Part shown: positions 16,175-25,769 of the stretch, in pieces
How positions within the stretch are numbered: position 1 is the stretch's first letter
Layout of the letters: each line of letters starts with the position of its first letter
Source: Accumulibacter sp.
Lineage (GTDB): Bacteria > Pseudomonadota > Gammaproteobacteria > Burkholderiales > Rhodocyclaceae
Reading direction: 5' to 3'
Assembly: GCF_023806635.1 (NCBI RefSeq)
Contig: NZ_JAMTDQ010000098.1
Span: forward strand, 1-58,565
Length of the DNA: 58,565 nucleotides
The notes under the pieces: model-generated
What the model was told of the DNA's origin: nothing
What the model saw: only the letters and a program-made list of their open reading frames with translations
Database searches by the model: none
Position numbers and translations under genes: made by a program

Positions 16175-16903
16175 ATGACCGCCGCTGCCGGTTGGTATGG
16201 CAAGCTGCCGCAACTGGGCGACTTCTCGCAGCGCCGACTGCCGCAGAACTTCGTCGACCACTGGGACGCGTGGCTGCAGGAAGGGATCACGCACAGCCGC
16301 TCGGAACTCGGTGACGACTGGCTCGAAAGTTTCCTGACCGCAAACGTCTGGCACTTCTTCCTGAGCCCTGGTGTGCTCGGAACGCAGGCGTGGGCCGGCA
16401 TCTGGATGCCGTCGGTGGACCGGGTCGGGCGCTACTTTCCGTTGACCGTGGCAGCTGAACTGCCACCCGAGACAATGCTTCTGACCGCGGCGCCAGCTCT
16501 CGATGCCTGGCTGCGGCGAGTCGAGGACTGTGCCCGCGGGATGCTCGAACTCGACCACGGAGCCGGCGACCTCGACGATTCGCTGCGAGAACTGGGCCTG
16601 CCGACGCTCAACGGGCAGGCAGCGCCACACTGTGCTGCAGCGGCGGAGCAGCTGGCCCGTCAGGAACCGGTAATCGACCTGCAGTCGATGTGCGGGAAGA
16701 GCTTTCCGGCGAAATGCCTGGCCGCCATCGCCAGCGTGCGCCTGCAGGCGGCGTTTGCCGGCTACTCGCTGTGGTGGTGCCACGGATGCGACGGGACAAG
16801 CGGCGGGTTTGCACACAGAGGCTTGCCGATGGCCTCGTTTCTGACGAAGATGCTCGTCTATTCTCCTGCCAGTGAGACGACGCCAGCGATCGGAGGGATT
16901 TGA
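16175..16903 (+). CDS. tagF: T6SS-associated protein TagF
   Basis: 242 aa of the DUF2094/TagF family. The N-terminus GWYGKLPQLGDFSQRRLPQN FVDHWDAW and the block VDRVGRYFPLTVAAEL are typical. In known systems TagF is a cytoplasmic post-translational repressor of T6SS firing that acts in parallel with, or opposed to, the PpkA/PppA phosphorylation pathway. Here it sits between tssM and the kinase gene, with the kinase GTG one base after the TagF stop, so TagF and kinase are coupled. Confidence 0.9.
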   Translation: MTAAAGWYGKLPQLGDFSQRRLPQNFVDHWDAWLQEGITHSRSELGDDWLESFLTANVWHFFLSPGVLGTQAWAGIWMPSVDRVGRYFPLTVAAELPPETMLLTAAPALDAWLRRVEDCARGMLELDHGAGDLDDSLRELGLPTLNGQAAPHCAAAAEQLARQEPVIDLQSMCGKSFPAKCLAAIASVRLQAAFAGYSLWWCHGCDGTSGGFAHRGLPMASFLTKMLVYSPASETTPAIGGI

Positions 16904-16904
16904 G

Positions 16905-18860
16905 GTGCCAGAGCCGGACAACGACAAGACGCTCGTGCTTGGTGGAAGTGTTGCACCAGCACCCCGGACGGGTTCCACGACGCGGATCGGCAAGTCGAAC
17001 AACGCCCTGCCGATCGGGACGCATCTGTCCGAGTTCGAGATCGTCGACCTGGTCGGCGAAGGAGGGTTCGGGATCGTCTACCTGGCGGCAGACCACTCGC
17101 TGGAGAGACGGGTCGCGATCAAGGAGTACATGCCGTCCAGCCTCGCCATGCGCGCCGACGACCTGACGGTCGTCGTTCGCTCGGAGCGGCACAGCGAAAC
17201 GTTCGACGTGGGCCGCCGCAGTTTCGTCAACGAGGCGCGACTGCTGGCCCAGTTCGACCATCCGGCTCTGGTCAAGGTTTTTCGTTTCTGGGAAGCGAAC
17301 GGCACCGCGTACATGGCGATGCCCTACTACGCCGGCACGACATTGCGCGACGTGCTGCAGCGGATGCCCGAAAGGCCCGACGAGAGCTGGATCCGAAAGA
17401 TCCTCGCGCCGATCATGGATGCCCTCGAACTCATTCACAACGCGGACTGCTTTCACCGCGACATTGCCCCCGACAACATCATGCTGCTGAAGGACGATCG
17501 GCCCGTCCTGCTCGACTTTGGCGCCGCCCGCCGCGTGATCAGCGGCATGACCCAGGCACTGACGGTCATCCTCAAGCCGGGCTTCGCGCCGATCGAACAG
17601 TACGCGGACATGCCTGGAGTGCGGCAGGGGCCATGGACCGACATCTACGCATTGGCTGCGGTGGTGCACTCGATGATCACCGGACAGGTTCCGCCGCCGT
17701 CGGTCAACCGGGTCATGAGGGACACCTACCAGCCGCTGAGCGAGGCGGCTGCCGGTCGCTACAGCGACCAGTTCCTGCGGGCTATCGATCAATGCCTGGC
17801 AGTGCGAGGTGAAGACCGGCCGCAATCGATCGCCGAGATGGCCCAACTGCTTGGACCCGATCCGGCGGCTGCGACCGCGACCACGCTCCTGGCGAGCGAG
17901 GAAACGACCATACTGCCAGCCACCGGTGCCACGCATGTTCCGATGCAGCGAACCGAGCCACTGCGGCCGGTCCCGCAACCCCCTGTCGCGAAGGAGCCGG
18001 CTATCGCTGGCGCCACGGCGCGGCGCCACCAGCGCCGCCCGGGAAGCGTCCCAGCCGTCAGCGCCATCGCCGCAATCGGCGTCGTCGCCGCCGCGGCAGG
18101 CGCATACTTCTTCCTGACGGGCAAGGGCACGGCACCCACGACAGCGCCGGCGCAACCGGCTTCCCCAACGGCCTCCATCGAGAAACCAGTCGCCATCACG
18201 CCGGCAGCAAAACCAGTCTCGCTCGGCGAAGCCTTCGCGATCGCGCTCGAAGGCTCCGACAGGGATTTCGAACTGCGGGTAGACCTGCCGAAGACGCCAG
18301 TTGCCGTCGGCCGGGACGTGCTTTCGTTCGCCTTGTCAAGCAAGCGCCGCGGTTACCTCTATGTGCTCCTCTGGGATCAGGCGACCGGCCATTTGAAAGA
18401 AATCTTCCCCAACCCGCTCGACCGCGACAACCAGGTTGCACCGGGCACACCCTTCAGGTTTCCGAGACCGCACTGGGGTTATGAAGCGGACCAGCCGGTT
18501 GGCAACTGGGATGTGCTCGCCATCGTTTCGGAGTCGCAGCGCAACTTCCCGTTCTTCGCCGGTGCGGGCGCGAACGGATCGGTTGAAGTGGCCGTGGCCA
18601 CGCTCGAGAGGGAACTGCGCGAGTCGCCAACGGGAGGCACGGCGCTGACGGGAGAAGTGATCTGTGACAGCGGCCGCGAATGCTCGCGAGCGTACGCCGC
18701 CGCCCGCTTCGTTGTCACCGAGGTGGAACGTCGAGCGAACGAAATCGCCTCTGGCCGCAAGCCGAAGAGCGACCAGCCGGCCAGCGCGAAGGAAGGACCG
18801 GGCAAGAGCGGTGATCAAAGGCTGGACAAGATGCTCGAGGAAATGCTGCAGAAACGTTAG
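16905..18860 (+). CDS. ppkA: T6SS-linked Ser/Thr protein kinase (PpkA-like)
   Basis: 651 aa from the GTG at 16905, chosen because CGGAGGG lies eight bases upstream. The kinase domain covers about residues 40-320: glycine loop GEGGFGIVYL, catalytic Lys73 in VAIKEYMP, HRDIAPDN with Asp186, and DFGAAR with Asp204, all intact. A proline/alanine-rich linker leads to one transmembrane helix (AIAAIGVVAAAAGAYFFLTG). The periplasmic C-terminus carries a DUF4384-type domain (VLSFALSSKRRGYLYVLLWD, then LKEIFPNP). In Pseudomonas PpkA phosphorylates the FHA protein to trigger T6SS assembly; the FHA and phosphatase genes follow on the opposite strand. The sensing signal is unknown. Confidence 0.9.
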   Translation: MPEPDNDKTLVLGGSVAPAPRTGSTTRIGKSNNALPIGTHLSEFEIVDLVGEGGFGIVYLAADHSLERRVAIKEYMPSSLAMRADDLTVVVRSERHSETFDVGRRSFVNEARLLAQFDHPALVKVFRFWEANGTAYMAMPYYAGTTLRDVLQRMPERPDESWIRKILAPIMDALELIHNADCFHRDIAPDNIMLLKDDRPVLLDFGAARRVISGMTQALTVILKPGFAPIEQYADMPGVRQGPWTDIYALAAVVHSMITGQVPPPSVNRVMRDTYQPLSEAAAGRYSDQFLRAIDQCLAVRGEDRPQSIAEMAQLLGPDPAAATATTLLASEETTILPATGATHVPMQRTEPLRPVPQPPVAKEPAIAGATARRHQRRPGSVPAVSAIAAIGVVAAAAGAYFFLTGKGTAPTTAPAQPASPTASIEKPVAITPAAKPVSLGEAFAIALEGSDRDFELRVDLPKTPVAVGRDVLSFALSSKRRGYLYVLLWDQATGHLKEIFPNPLDRDNQVAPGTPFRFPRPHWGYEADQPVGNWDVLAIVSESQRNFPFFAGAGANGSVEVAVATLERELRESPTGGTALTGEVICDSGRECSRAYAAARFVVTEVERRANEIASGRKPKSDQPASAKEGPGKSGDQRLDKMLEEMLQKR

Positions 18861-18968
18861 CCACGCCGCTCGCTCACGCGCTGCCGGTCGCCCCTCTCGA
18901 CCGCGCTTGTCGTGTGCTCACCCACCCCTCTCCTCGCTGACTGCTCGCGACGATCTCCTTACAACCTC

Positions 18969-19742
18969 TCACGGGAGGATGACGGTGGTTTCGTCTTCTT
19001 CGCCCTCGGCGACGGTGACGCACAGTGCAGTATAGTTGTCACCTTCGTTCGGAGCGCGCTGGCGGATCAGATGTTCCATCGCCGACAGCCAGGATTCCGC
19101 ACCAGTCGAAGCGCCCAGGAGCCCCTCCATCTCGCCCTCCTCGACGTGTTCCCACCAGCCATCGGTACACAGCAGGAGAACGTCGGCGGGCAACAGCCGC
19201 AGCGCCTCGGCTGAAACGGAAAGCTCGATGGCCTGGGATGAACCGATCGCCGAGGTGAGCAGGCTGCGCTGCGGGTGGCGGCGAATCATCTCGGCGCTGG
19301 CATAGCCGGCATCGACCATCGTCTGGACGATACTGTGATCGCGCGTCTGGTAGAGCACGCGCCCGGAGCGGAAGAGGTAGATCCGTGTATCGCCGACATG
19401 GCCCCACACGGCGAGGCCGCTGCCACGGTCGATCAGGAGCAGGACGATCGTCGCGTGCATGTCGGCCGCCACGCCGCCATCCGCCTGCCGGGTCACGACG
19501 GCTGCATTGGCCTCCTGCAGCAGAGAGACGACCTTCTCGGGCGCCAACACCGGATCCTCTGCGTATGCACCGAGGACCGTGCTGACCACCAGTCGGGAGG
19601 CGACGTCGCCGCCGCCATGACCACCGGCACCGTCGGAAACCACCCAGCAGCAGCAGCCATCCGATGTCCAGTAGCCACAGGCGTCCTCGTTGCGGCCCCG
19701 GCCGCCAACCCTCGACCGGAAGCAGGTCTGCAGCTCGAGCAT
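18969..19742 (-). CDS. pppA: PP2C-type phosphatase (PppA-like), T6SS control
   Basis: 257 aa from the ATG at 19742 (GAGGGGAAAGG upstream). PP2C metal-binding motifs are present: GRNEDACGYW near the N-terminus, VSDGAGGHGGGDVAS, WGHVGDTRIYLFRSG, then RDHSIVQTMVDAG, TSAIG and DVLLLCTDGWWEHV. It should remove the phosphate placed by PpkA, resetting the T6SS. It is downstream of tagH (29 bp) and convergent with the kinase gene. Assignment is firm; the target is inferred from known systems. Confidence 0.9.
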   Translation of the reverse strand: MLELQTCFRSRVGGRGRNEDACGYWTSDGCCCWVVSDGAGGHGGGDVASRLVVSTVLGAYAEDPVLAPEKVVSLLQEANAAVVTRQADGGVAADMHATIVLLLIDRGSGLAVWGHVGDTRIYLFRSGRVLYQTRDHSIVQTMVDAGYASAEMIRRHPQRSLLTSAIGSSQAIELSVSAEALRLLPADVLLLCTDGWWEHVEEGEMEGLLGASTGAESWLSAMEHLIRQRAPNEGDNYTALCVTVAEGEEDETTVILP

Positions 19743-19771
19743 GCCTTTCCCCTCAGCCGCAAGGCGGCGGA

Positions 19772-21514
19772 TCACGGAACGGGATCACGCTCCGCTTGCA
19801 GGCGTTGTACTTGCTCCTCATAGGCCTTGAGAAACTCGCGGCCAAACAGGTTGTGGAAATCATCTGCCGCCTCCCGGGATATCTCGCCGTACATTTCCTC
19901 GAACAAGTCCCACAACCGGGCCTTGCGACCTGCCGGCAGGATGTCGAGCAGGCTCTTGCCAACCACTCGCCGCTCCAGTGCAGCCGGCTCGAATCGCCGC
20001 AGGACGCCGGCGAGCGCTGCGTTCATGCCGGCCATGAAACCGAACTGATGCGCCCGCAGATCGTTGTAGGCATCGCGCATGGCGTCCGCCGGCCGCATGA
20101 ACCCCCTGCCTTGGGGGACCAGCAGCTGCGTCAACGCAAAGCCGACGTCGGGGCAGAACTTCAGCGGGTTGTTGTCCTTGCCGACGATCATCGTCACCTG
20201 CGCATGAACTTCGCGCTTGGTTTCCGCGCGCGCCATCAGGAGTTCGATCGTCCCTTGGATCGCCTCGCGCAGCAGGACGCCGATCTGTTCCATCAGCTCG
20301 GCGCTCATGACGGTGGGCAGTGCAACCTGCACACCGAGCCCGCGCCGGAAAGCCTCGGCAAGATCGGCAGAGCCGGCACCGGCCGGCGCTCCAGCCGCTG
20401 GTGCCGGTCTCGGTTGCGGGTCGGCGACGGGAACCCACTCGCCAGGCGGGACCTGCGGTTGCCGCGCCGGCGAAGACGGCCGCACGATCCGCGTCGGCTC
20501 GTCGCGGAAACTCCTCGGCGGCCCCTCTCGTGCCGGCTGCTCCTCGTCCCAGGAGGTACGCATCACGCCTGGGCTCGCTGGCGGACGCTCGCTCGCACCC
20601 GTTGGTGCCGGCGGTGTGGCGGGTGGCGTTGCTGCCCCAGGCATCGGCGGAGGCGCCGCGCGAGGAAGGGAAACGGCCTGGTTCAGAATCGGCGAATCGT
20701 CACGTTGCGGCAGAGACCCTTGGCGAAGGGGCGCAGCACCAAAGAGGGCCAGAGGATCCGTCCCGAGCCCGGTTGCCGCAGCCGATGCCCCGCCCAAGTC
20801 AGCCAACGGGCTTCCAGCGAGCGGGTCGGCAGTACCTGCCCCGAGCCCGAACAGCGTGTCGACCGAGCCCTCGCCGCAAACCTGCCCGAGACCCAGCGGA
20901 TCGATTGCCTGCCTTCCGGCCGCCGGATCCGGCGGAGCGAACGGATCATGAGTCGCGCGACGGGGTGCGCGCTCGTCCTCGGACTCCGTTTTCGCGACCC
21001 GCGGCGCGAAAACGGAAAACGGATCGTCGCCAGAAGATGCAAACGGATCTGACACAGACGCGCTGCTGCCCAGAAGCGAGTCACCGGACAAGCCGCCCGC
21101 CGCCTTGCCGGGCGAAGCGATCGCCCCCTGCTGCCCGGCGAACAGACCCAATGGGTCTGCCGCTAGCACAGGCGCCGACGGAGGCCGCGAAAACGCCGGA
21201 GGTGCACTGTCGAACTCCACGCGCAGGACGTAATTGGCGATCATGATCTCGTCGCCGCCCATCAGCGCCACCCGGTTGCCCTTGCCCAGAGGTCGGCCAT
21301 TCACGAGCGAGGGGTTGGCTCCCATATCGACGAGAAAGAACTGCCGCCCTTCCCGCTCGACCCTCGCCTGGACGCGCGAGATGTGGCGATCCGGATCCGG
21401 CAAACGAAGATCATTGCTTTCGTCCCGACCGATCGACCCGCCGCGCTCGCCAAAATCGAAGCCAAGCCGGTGAACGGGCGGAGCACCATGGCAACTCCTG
21501 ACTGAAATGCGCAT
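19772..21514 (-). CDS. tagH: T6SS-associated FHA-domain protein TagH
   Basis: 580 aa, starting at MRISVRSCHG. The N-terminal FHA domain (about residues 5-90) shows GGSIGRDESNDLRLPDPDRH ISRVQARV and NPSLVNGRPL, the phosphothreonine-binding fold. A long disordered linker rich in D, P, A and F-A/DPF repeats follows. The C-terminal TagH/ImpI domain carries AEAFRRGLGVQ, IGVLLREAIQGTIELLMARA and DVGFALTQLLVPQGRGFMRP. In characterised systems it is the FHA target of PpkA. It forms a minus-strand operon with pppA, facing the main tss operon. Confidence 0.9.
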   Translation of the reverse strand: MRISVRSCHGAPPVHRLGFDFGERGGSIGRDESNDLRLPDPDRHISRVQARVEREGRQFFLVDMGANPSLVNGRPLGKGNRVALMGGDEIMIANYVLRVEFDSAPPAFSRPPSAPVLAADPLGLFAGQQGAIASPGKAAGGLSGDSLLGSSASVSDPFASSGDDPFSVFAPRVAKTESEDERAPRRATHDPFAPPDPAAGRQAIDPLGLGQVCGEGSVDTLFGLGAGTADPLAGSPLADLGGASAAATGLGTDPLALFGAAPLRQGSLPQRDDSPILNQAVSLPRAAPPPMPGAATPPATPPAPTGASERPPASPGVMRTSWDEEQPAREGPPRSFRDEPTRIVRPSSPARQPQVPPGEWVPVADPQPRPAPAAGAPAGAGSADLAEAFRRGLGVQVALPTVMSAELMEQIGVLLREAIQGTIELLMARAETKREVHAQVTMIVGKDNNPLKFCPDVGFALTQLLVPQGRGFMRPADAMRDAYNDLRAHQFGFMAGMNAALAGVLRRFEPAALERRVVGKSLLDILPAGRKARLWDLFEEMYGEISREAADDFHNLFGREFLKAYEEQVQRLQAERDPVP

Positions 21515-21617
21515 CTTGGCTGGCCTCGATGGTTGGGAGCAGCGTTGCAGGCCAACGACGTTGTCAACGGCAGCGGGTGCCGCCTGACAGCGCTGCCGTT
21601 GTTGCCGCTTGCGTGTG

Positions 21618-21630
21618 TCCCGATGTCGAC
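21618..21630. promoter_or_regulatory. Second copy of the T6SS 13-mer, upstream of tagH
   Basis: CCCGATGTCGACA, identical to 9274-9286, lies 104 nt upstream of the tagH start. Because the core TGTCGACA is palindromic, orientation matters little for a dimeric binder. No regulator can be named. Confidence 0.3.
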
Positions 21631-21695
21631 ATGATACCGCGCTGGGGGACAAGTCTTGCTGGAAACATGGGGGCAATCGGAAGTGCGACTGTGGA

Positions 21696-22241
21696 TCAGG
21701 CTGCCTGTTGTCGTCTGGATTGCCAATAGCTGTCCCACTCCTGGTTGGCACGGCAGACGCGCAGGGCCAGCATGTGCCTGGCGTTTTTCAGTTTCCACCA
21801 GGCACCTGCCCGCTTAAGACGGTCCTGGATGACGTAACGGTGTGCCCTTTCGACTTCGCCGGACCCTATTGGCAGCTTGGCCATGAGCGCGTCTCGATAG
21901 TTGAACTGCCCCGGGCGATTGGTGAGATAGCGATACGCCGCGCGCACGGGAGCGTTGTCATCGGGAACGCTGTCTCGTTCCGGCTGTTGCGCCACCTCTT
22001 CTTCCTTCCGCTGCGCTTGCCGTCGCGCCCAGCCGCGCAGCGCTTCGTTGCCCAACTGCCGCAATTCCTCCGTCACCCGCAGCTCCGCCTCCGCCGCCTT
22101 CTCGACATCACCGGCCGCGTTCTCGACCACCGCCAACAACGACTCGATCTTGACCCAGAGCTCGGGATGATCTGGTAACCGATCTTCCAAACTCCGATTT
22201 GGCTTGAGTCGCCCCTCCATTTCCGACCACCGTTCTGACAT
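21696..22241 (-). mobile_element. Internally deleted transposase (ISKra4-like C-terminus)
   Basis: 181-codon frame. The first part (MSERWSEMEGRLKPNRSLED to the coiled region LGNEALRGWARRQAQRKEEE) looks like a transposase N-terminus. It then joins directly to a C-terminal core, YRYLTNRPGQFNYRDALMAK and LPIGSGEVERAHRYVIQDRL, ending HMLALRVCRANQEWDSYW. The central catalytic region of a full-length enzyme is missing, so the protein should be inactive. Possible element ends are the imperfect inverted repeats beginning GCTGGGGG at about 21640 and CCCCCAGC ending at about 22292. Family naming is moderate. Confidence 0.65.
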
Positions 22242-22453
22242 GGGTTTCGCTCCACGTTGAAGTAACCCATGACAGTTTGACCCACCCCCAGCCATTTGTC
22301 TAGTGCCGGATGCCACCGCCCACCACCTCGCACCGGCGCCAGTCGCACTTCCGATTGCACCCGAAACAGACACGATCGACACGATCTACTGCAGCGGCGG
22401 TGCTGCGAGCCGCGTGTTACACTCTTCGGCCGTCCGATCCTGCTGCCACCCGC

Positions 22454-24274
22454 GTGTCCATTCCGAGAGCAAGCGCCACACCGGTATCCTCCCTGCGCAT
22501 CTATCTTCGCCTGCTTGGCTATCTACGGCCACTGCTGGGCCTGTTCGCGGTCAGCCTGCTCGGCTACCTGATGTTCGCCTCGTCACAGCCAACGCTCGCC
22601 GCCATCCTCAAGTACTTCGTTGACGGCCTCAACGCCACCAGAGGAAGCACGCAGTACACGATTCCACTGCTCGGTGACCTCGAATTGATCTACGCGGTGC
22701 CGCTGCTGCTCCTGCTCGCCGTCACCTGGCAAGGCGTTGGTTCCTTCCTCGGCAACTATTATTTGGCACGGGTATCACTCGGGCTGATCGACGACCTGCG
22801 GCGAGCGCTGTTCGACAGCCTGTTGCGGCTGCCAAACGCCTACTTCGATCAGCACAACTCCGGGCATCTGGTTTCCCGCATCACCTACGATGTGACCATG
22901 GTCACCGGCGCGGCAACGGACGCGATCAAGGTCGTCATTCGCGAGGGAATGACGGTCGTGTTCCTGTTCGGTTACCTCCTGTGGATGAACTGGAAACTCA
23001 CCCTGCTGATGGTCGCGATCCTGCCAATCATCGGCCTCATGGTGCGTAGCGCCAGCCGCAAGTTCCGCCGCCAGAGCCGAAAGATCCAGGTCGCGATGGG
23101 CGACCTGACGCACGTCGTCGCCGAGACGATCCAGGGCTACCGCGTCGTGCGCAGTTTCGGTGGCGAGGAGTACGAGTCGGCCCGCTTCCGCGATGCGAGC
23201 GCGAACAACGCGGCACGGCAGCTGCGCATGGTGCGAACTGCAGCCAGCTATGGCCCAGCGCTGCAGTTCGTCACCTTCAGCACCATGGCGGCGCTGCTGG
23301 TTCTCGTCCTCCTGCTGCGCGGCGATGCCACCGCCGGCGACCTGGTCGCTTACATCACGGCTGCAGGAATGCTGCCGAAGCCGATTCGTCAGTTGTCCGA
23401 AGTCAGCTCGACCATCCAGAAGGGCCTTGCCGGTGCCGAGAGCATCTTTGCCCAGCTCGATGAATCGCCGGAACCCGATAACGGGAGCATCGAACGTGAA
23501 CGGGTCGCCGGTTACCTCGATATTCGCGAACTCTCCTTTGCCTACCCGGGCAGTAGCCAGAACGTCCTGGACCGGGTCAGCTTCAGCGTCACCCCCGGCC
23601 AGATGGTGGCACTGGTCGGACGCTCGGGCAGCGGCAAGTCGACCCTCGCCAATCTGATCCCACGCTTCTACCAGCACAGCTCGGGACAGATTCTGATCGA
23701 CGGCGTGGACGTCGAAGCCTACACCCTGCGCAACCTGCGCCGGCACATTGCACTGGTGACGCAACAGGTCATTCTTTTCAACGACACGGTGAGCAACAAC
23801 ATTGCCTACGGCGACCTCGCCGGTTCGCCGCACGGAGCGATCGAGGTCGCCGCGGCAGGAGCGCACGCACGCGAGTTCATCGATCGCCTGCCGAACGGCT
23901 TCGCAACACCGGTCGGCGAGAACGGCGTCATGCTGTCGGGCGGTCAGAGGCAGCGCTTGGCAATCGCGCGCGCCCTGCTCAAGGACGCACCGATCCTGAT
24001 CCTCGACGAGGCGACCTCAGCGCTCGATACCGAGTCGGAACGCCACATCCAGAATGCGCTCGACCGGGTCATGGCCGGGCGGACGACGCTGGTCATCGCA
24101 CACAGGCTGTCGACCATCGAGAGAGCCGACCTCATCCTGGTCATGGACCAGGGCAGCATCGTCGAGCGCGGCACGCACGCCGAACTCCTGGCCGCCAACG
24201 GCCACTACGCGCGCCTGCATGCGATGCAGTTCGAGGAAGCAGAGACGGTGGAGCAAGCGACGCCAGCCACCTGA
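22454..24274 (+). CDS. msbA: Lipid A export ABC transporter MsbA
   Basis: 606 aa from the GTG at 22454 (MSIPRASATP), which gives the family's normal N-terminus before LRIYLRLLGYLRPLLGLFAV. Six transmembrane helices span about residues 20-320. The nucleotide-binding domain has Walker A GRSGSGKSTL, signature LSGGQRQRLAIARALL, Walker B ILILDEATSALD and the H-loop VIAHRLSTIERAD. It flips lipid A-core across the inner membrane. It converges on the minus-strand LPS kinase cluster, consistent with a shared role in LPS biogenesis. Confidence 0.93.
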   Translation: MSIPRASATPVSSLRIYLRLLGYLRPLLGLFAVSLLGYLMFASSQPTLAAILKYFVDGLNATRGSTQYTIPLLGDLELIYAVPLLLLLAVTWQGVGSFLGNYYLARVSLGLIDDLRRALFDSLLRLPNAYFDQHNSGHLVSRITYDVTMVTGAATDAIKVVIREGMTVVFLFGYLLWMNWKLTLLMVAILPIIGLMVRSASRKFRRQSRKIQVAMGDLTHVVAETIQGYRVVRSFGGEEYESARFRDASANNAARQLRMVRTAASYGPALQFVTFSTMAALLVLVLLLRGDATAGDLVAYITAAGMLPKPIRQLSEVSSTIQKGLAGAESIFAQLDESPEPDNGSIERERVAGYLDIRELSFAYPGSSQNVLDRVSFSVTPGQMVALVGRSGSGKSTLANLIPRFYQHSSGQILIDGVDVEAYTLRNLRRHIALVTQQVILFNDTVSNNIAYGDLAGSPHGAIEVAAAGAHAREFIDRLPNGFATPVGENGVMLSGGQRQRLAIARALLKDAPILILDEATSALDTESERHIQNALDRVMAGRTTLVIAHRLSTIERADLILVMDQGSIVERGTHAELLAANGHYARLHAMQFEEAETVEQATPAT

Positions 24275-24310
24275 GCGCTGACGCCACCGCGGCTCGCCGT
24301 TGGCCGCTCT

Positions 24311-25747
24311 TCAGACCACCGGCAAGCGATCGTCGAGCCAGCGGTAGAGCGCTGATCCGACGGGCCAGTTGCGCAGCAGCCGCGCGCGGTCGCGACTCCA
24401 GGCGCGGGAATGGGCAGCAGCCGTTCCATGCTGGACGAGGTCATCGAGGTCGATCAGCCAGACCTGACCCGCGTGCCAGAGCAGATTCATTGCCTTCAGG
24501 TCACCATGCGTGATCCGCGCCCGGTGCATCGCCGCAAACAGCTCGCTGATCGCTTGCGCCTCGGCCGCCGGTGGTTCCCGGTCGGCAGCAAGATGTGACA
24601 GCAGGTTCGCGCCCGGACAGTACTCGCTGACCAGCCAGGCGCGTCGTCGCAGGGGACCAAGGCGCTCCTCGATCAGCGCCAGTGGCGCCGGCGTCGGGAT
24701 GCCGAAGAACTGCAGCCGGTGCGCTGCGCGCCAGGAATGCCAGGCGCGGCTGGGACGCAGCGCACGCCCCAGTGCGTGGCCGAGCCCTTTCAGATTGTAG
24801 CGCTTGACCAGCAGCGGGCGATCATCGACGAGGACGCACGCAACCGTACTCTTGCCACCATCCTTGAGGGTCCGGCCGGCACTGATGGCTTCATCCGGAG
24901 ACGCGACGACAGAGGCGAGCCGGGTCGCCTGCGAGCGCGTAACCGCGGTAAAACGAGCGGCCGTCTGCGTGACGGCGAAGAGGCTGCAGTCACGAACGGT
25001 CTTCGCCAGAAGATCGCGCAGGCGCCACCGCCTGACCTTTGCGATCTCGTCGCGCAAGGCTGGCAGGAGGGGCAGATCCGCCCGCGCTCCAGCCGCATAG
25101 GCGGGCAGCAGGATGGACAGCTCGCCGTCCCATGCATCAGGCAGCTGTGCCAGCAGAATCGCCAGGTTGGCACTGGCCTCGGCGGGCGGCAAGGGTGTCC
25201 CCGCTCGCCCCAGCTGCAGCGCAGCGCCATCGATGACGAAGACACGCCCTCCGTGGCGCAGGAAGTTTCCGAAATGCAGGTCTTCGTGGATCAATCCGGA
25301 CGCGTGCAGGCACCCCAGGGTGTGCAGCAGTGGCTGCAGGAGGGCGACGGCCTCGGCGTCGCCAGCCTCCCTGCCGCGCAACGGCTCCCACGCCTGCGCA
25401 AAGCTCTCGACGGGAGCGAGAAAATCCGTCAGCAGCGCATGACCACCACGTGCAATCGTCACCGCTGCCTGCACCGCTGGCGCCGCAATTCCGGCCGTGC
25501 GGAGCGCCGCCAGGCCATCCTGCTCGCGCCGCCAATGCCGCCCACCACGTTGCCCGATGAAGAGTTTGGCGAGTACGCGACAACCATCCACCTCGGCCTC
25601 TCCGACCAGGCGCTTGCCGGGCAGCACGCGCAACAGGCGACGCACGATCAACGTGCGGCCATCGGACATGAGGACGCCAAAGGGTATCGGGATGACTCGC
25701 CCGCAATCGCGCAGGGTGCGGGCGTCTGTCTGGAGGACCTCGTTCAT
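24311..25747 (-). CDS. Tandem two-domain LPS-kinase-like protein
   Basis: 478 aa with two consecutive kinase-like modules. Module 1: Lys in CRVLAKLF, catalytic loop GLIHEDLHFGNFL and metal motif VFVIDGA. Module 2: Lys in RPLLVKRYNLKG, loop ITHGDLKAMNLLW and VWLIDLDDL. Both catalytic Asp/Asn sets look intact. It resembles the WaaP/InaA/RIO-like kinases that phosphorylate LPS-core heptoses. It is the last gene of a five-gene minus operon lpxL-waaG-waaP-inaA-this, 22 bp after its neighbour. Substrate unknown; two phosphorylation sites on the core would be one reading. Confidence 0.75.
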   Translation of the reverse strand: MNEVLQTDARTLRDCGRVIPIPFGVLMSDGRTLIVRRLLRVLPGKRLVGEAEVDGCRVLAKLFIGQRGGRHWRREQDGLAALRTAGIAAPAVQAAVTIARGGHALLTDFLAPVESFAQAWEPLRGREAGDAEAVALLQPLLHTLGCLHASGLIHEDLHFGNFLRHGGRVFVIDGAALQLGRAGTPLPPAEASANLAILLAQLPDAWDGELSILLPAYAAGARADLPLLPALRDEIAKVRRWRLRDLLAKTVRDCSLFAVTQTAARFTAVTRSQATRLASVVASPDEAISAGRTLKDGGKSTVACVLVDDRPLLVKRYNLKGLGHALGRALRPSRAWHSWRAAHRLQFFGIPTPAPLALIEERLGPLRRRAWLVSEYCPGANLLSHLAADREPPAAEAQAISELFAAMHRARITHGDLKAMNLLWHAGQVWLIDLDDLVQHGTAAAHSRAWSRDRARLLRNWPVGSALYRWLDDRLPVV

Positions 25748-25769
25748 CGCCCGTCACTCACCCGGCAGA

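Noticed and set aside
14536-16401. 621-codon minus-strand frame opposite tssM
   Set aside because: Antisense shadow of TssM, no recognisable domain.
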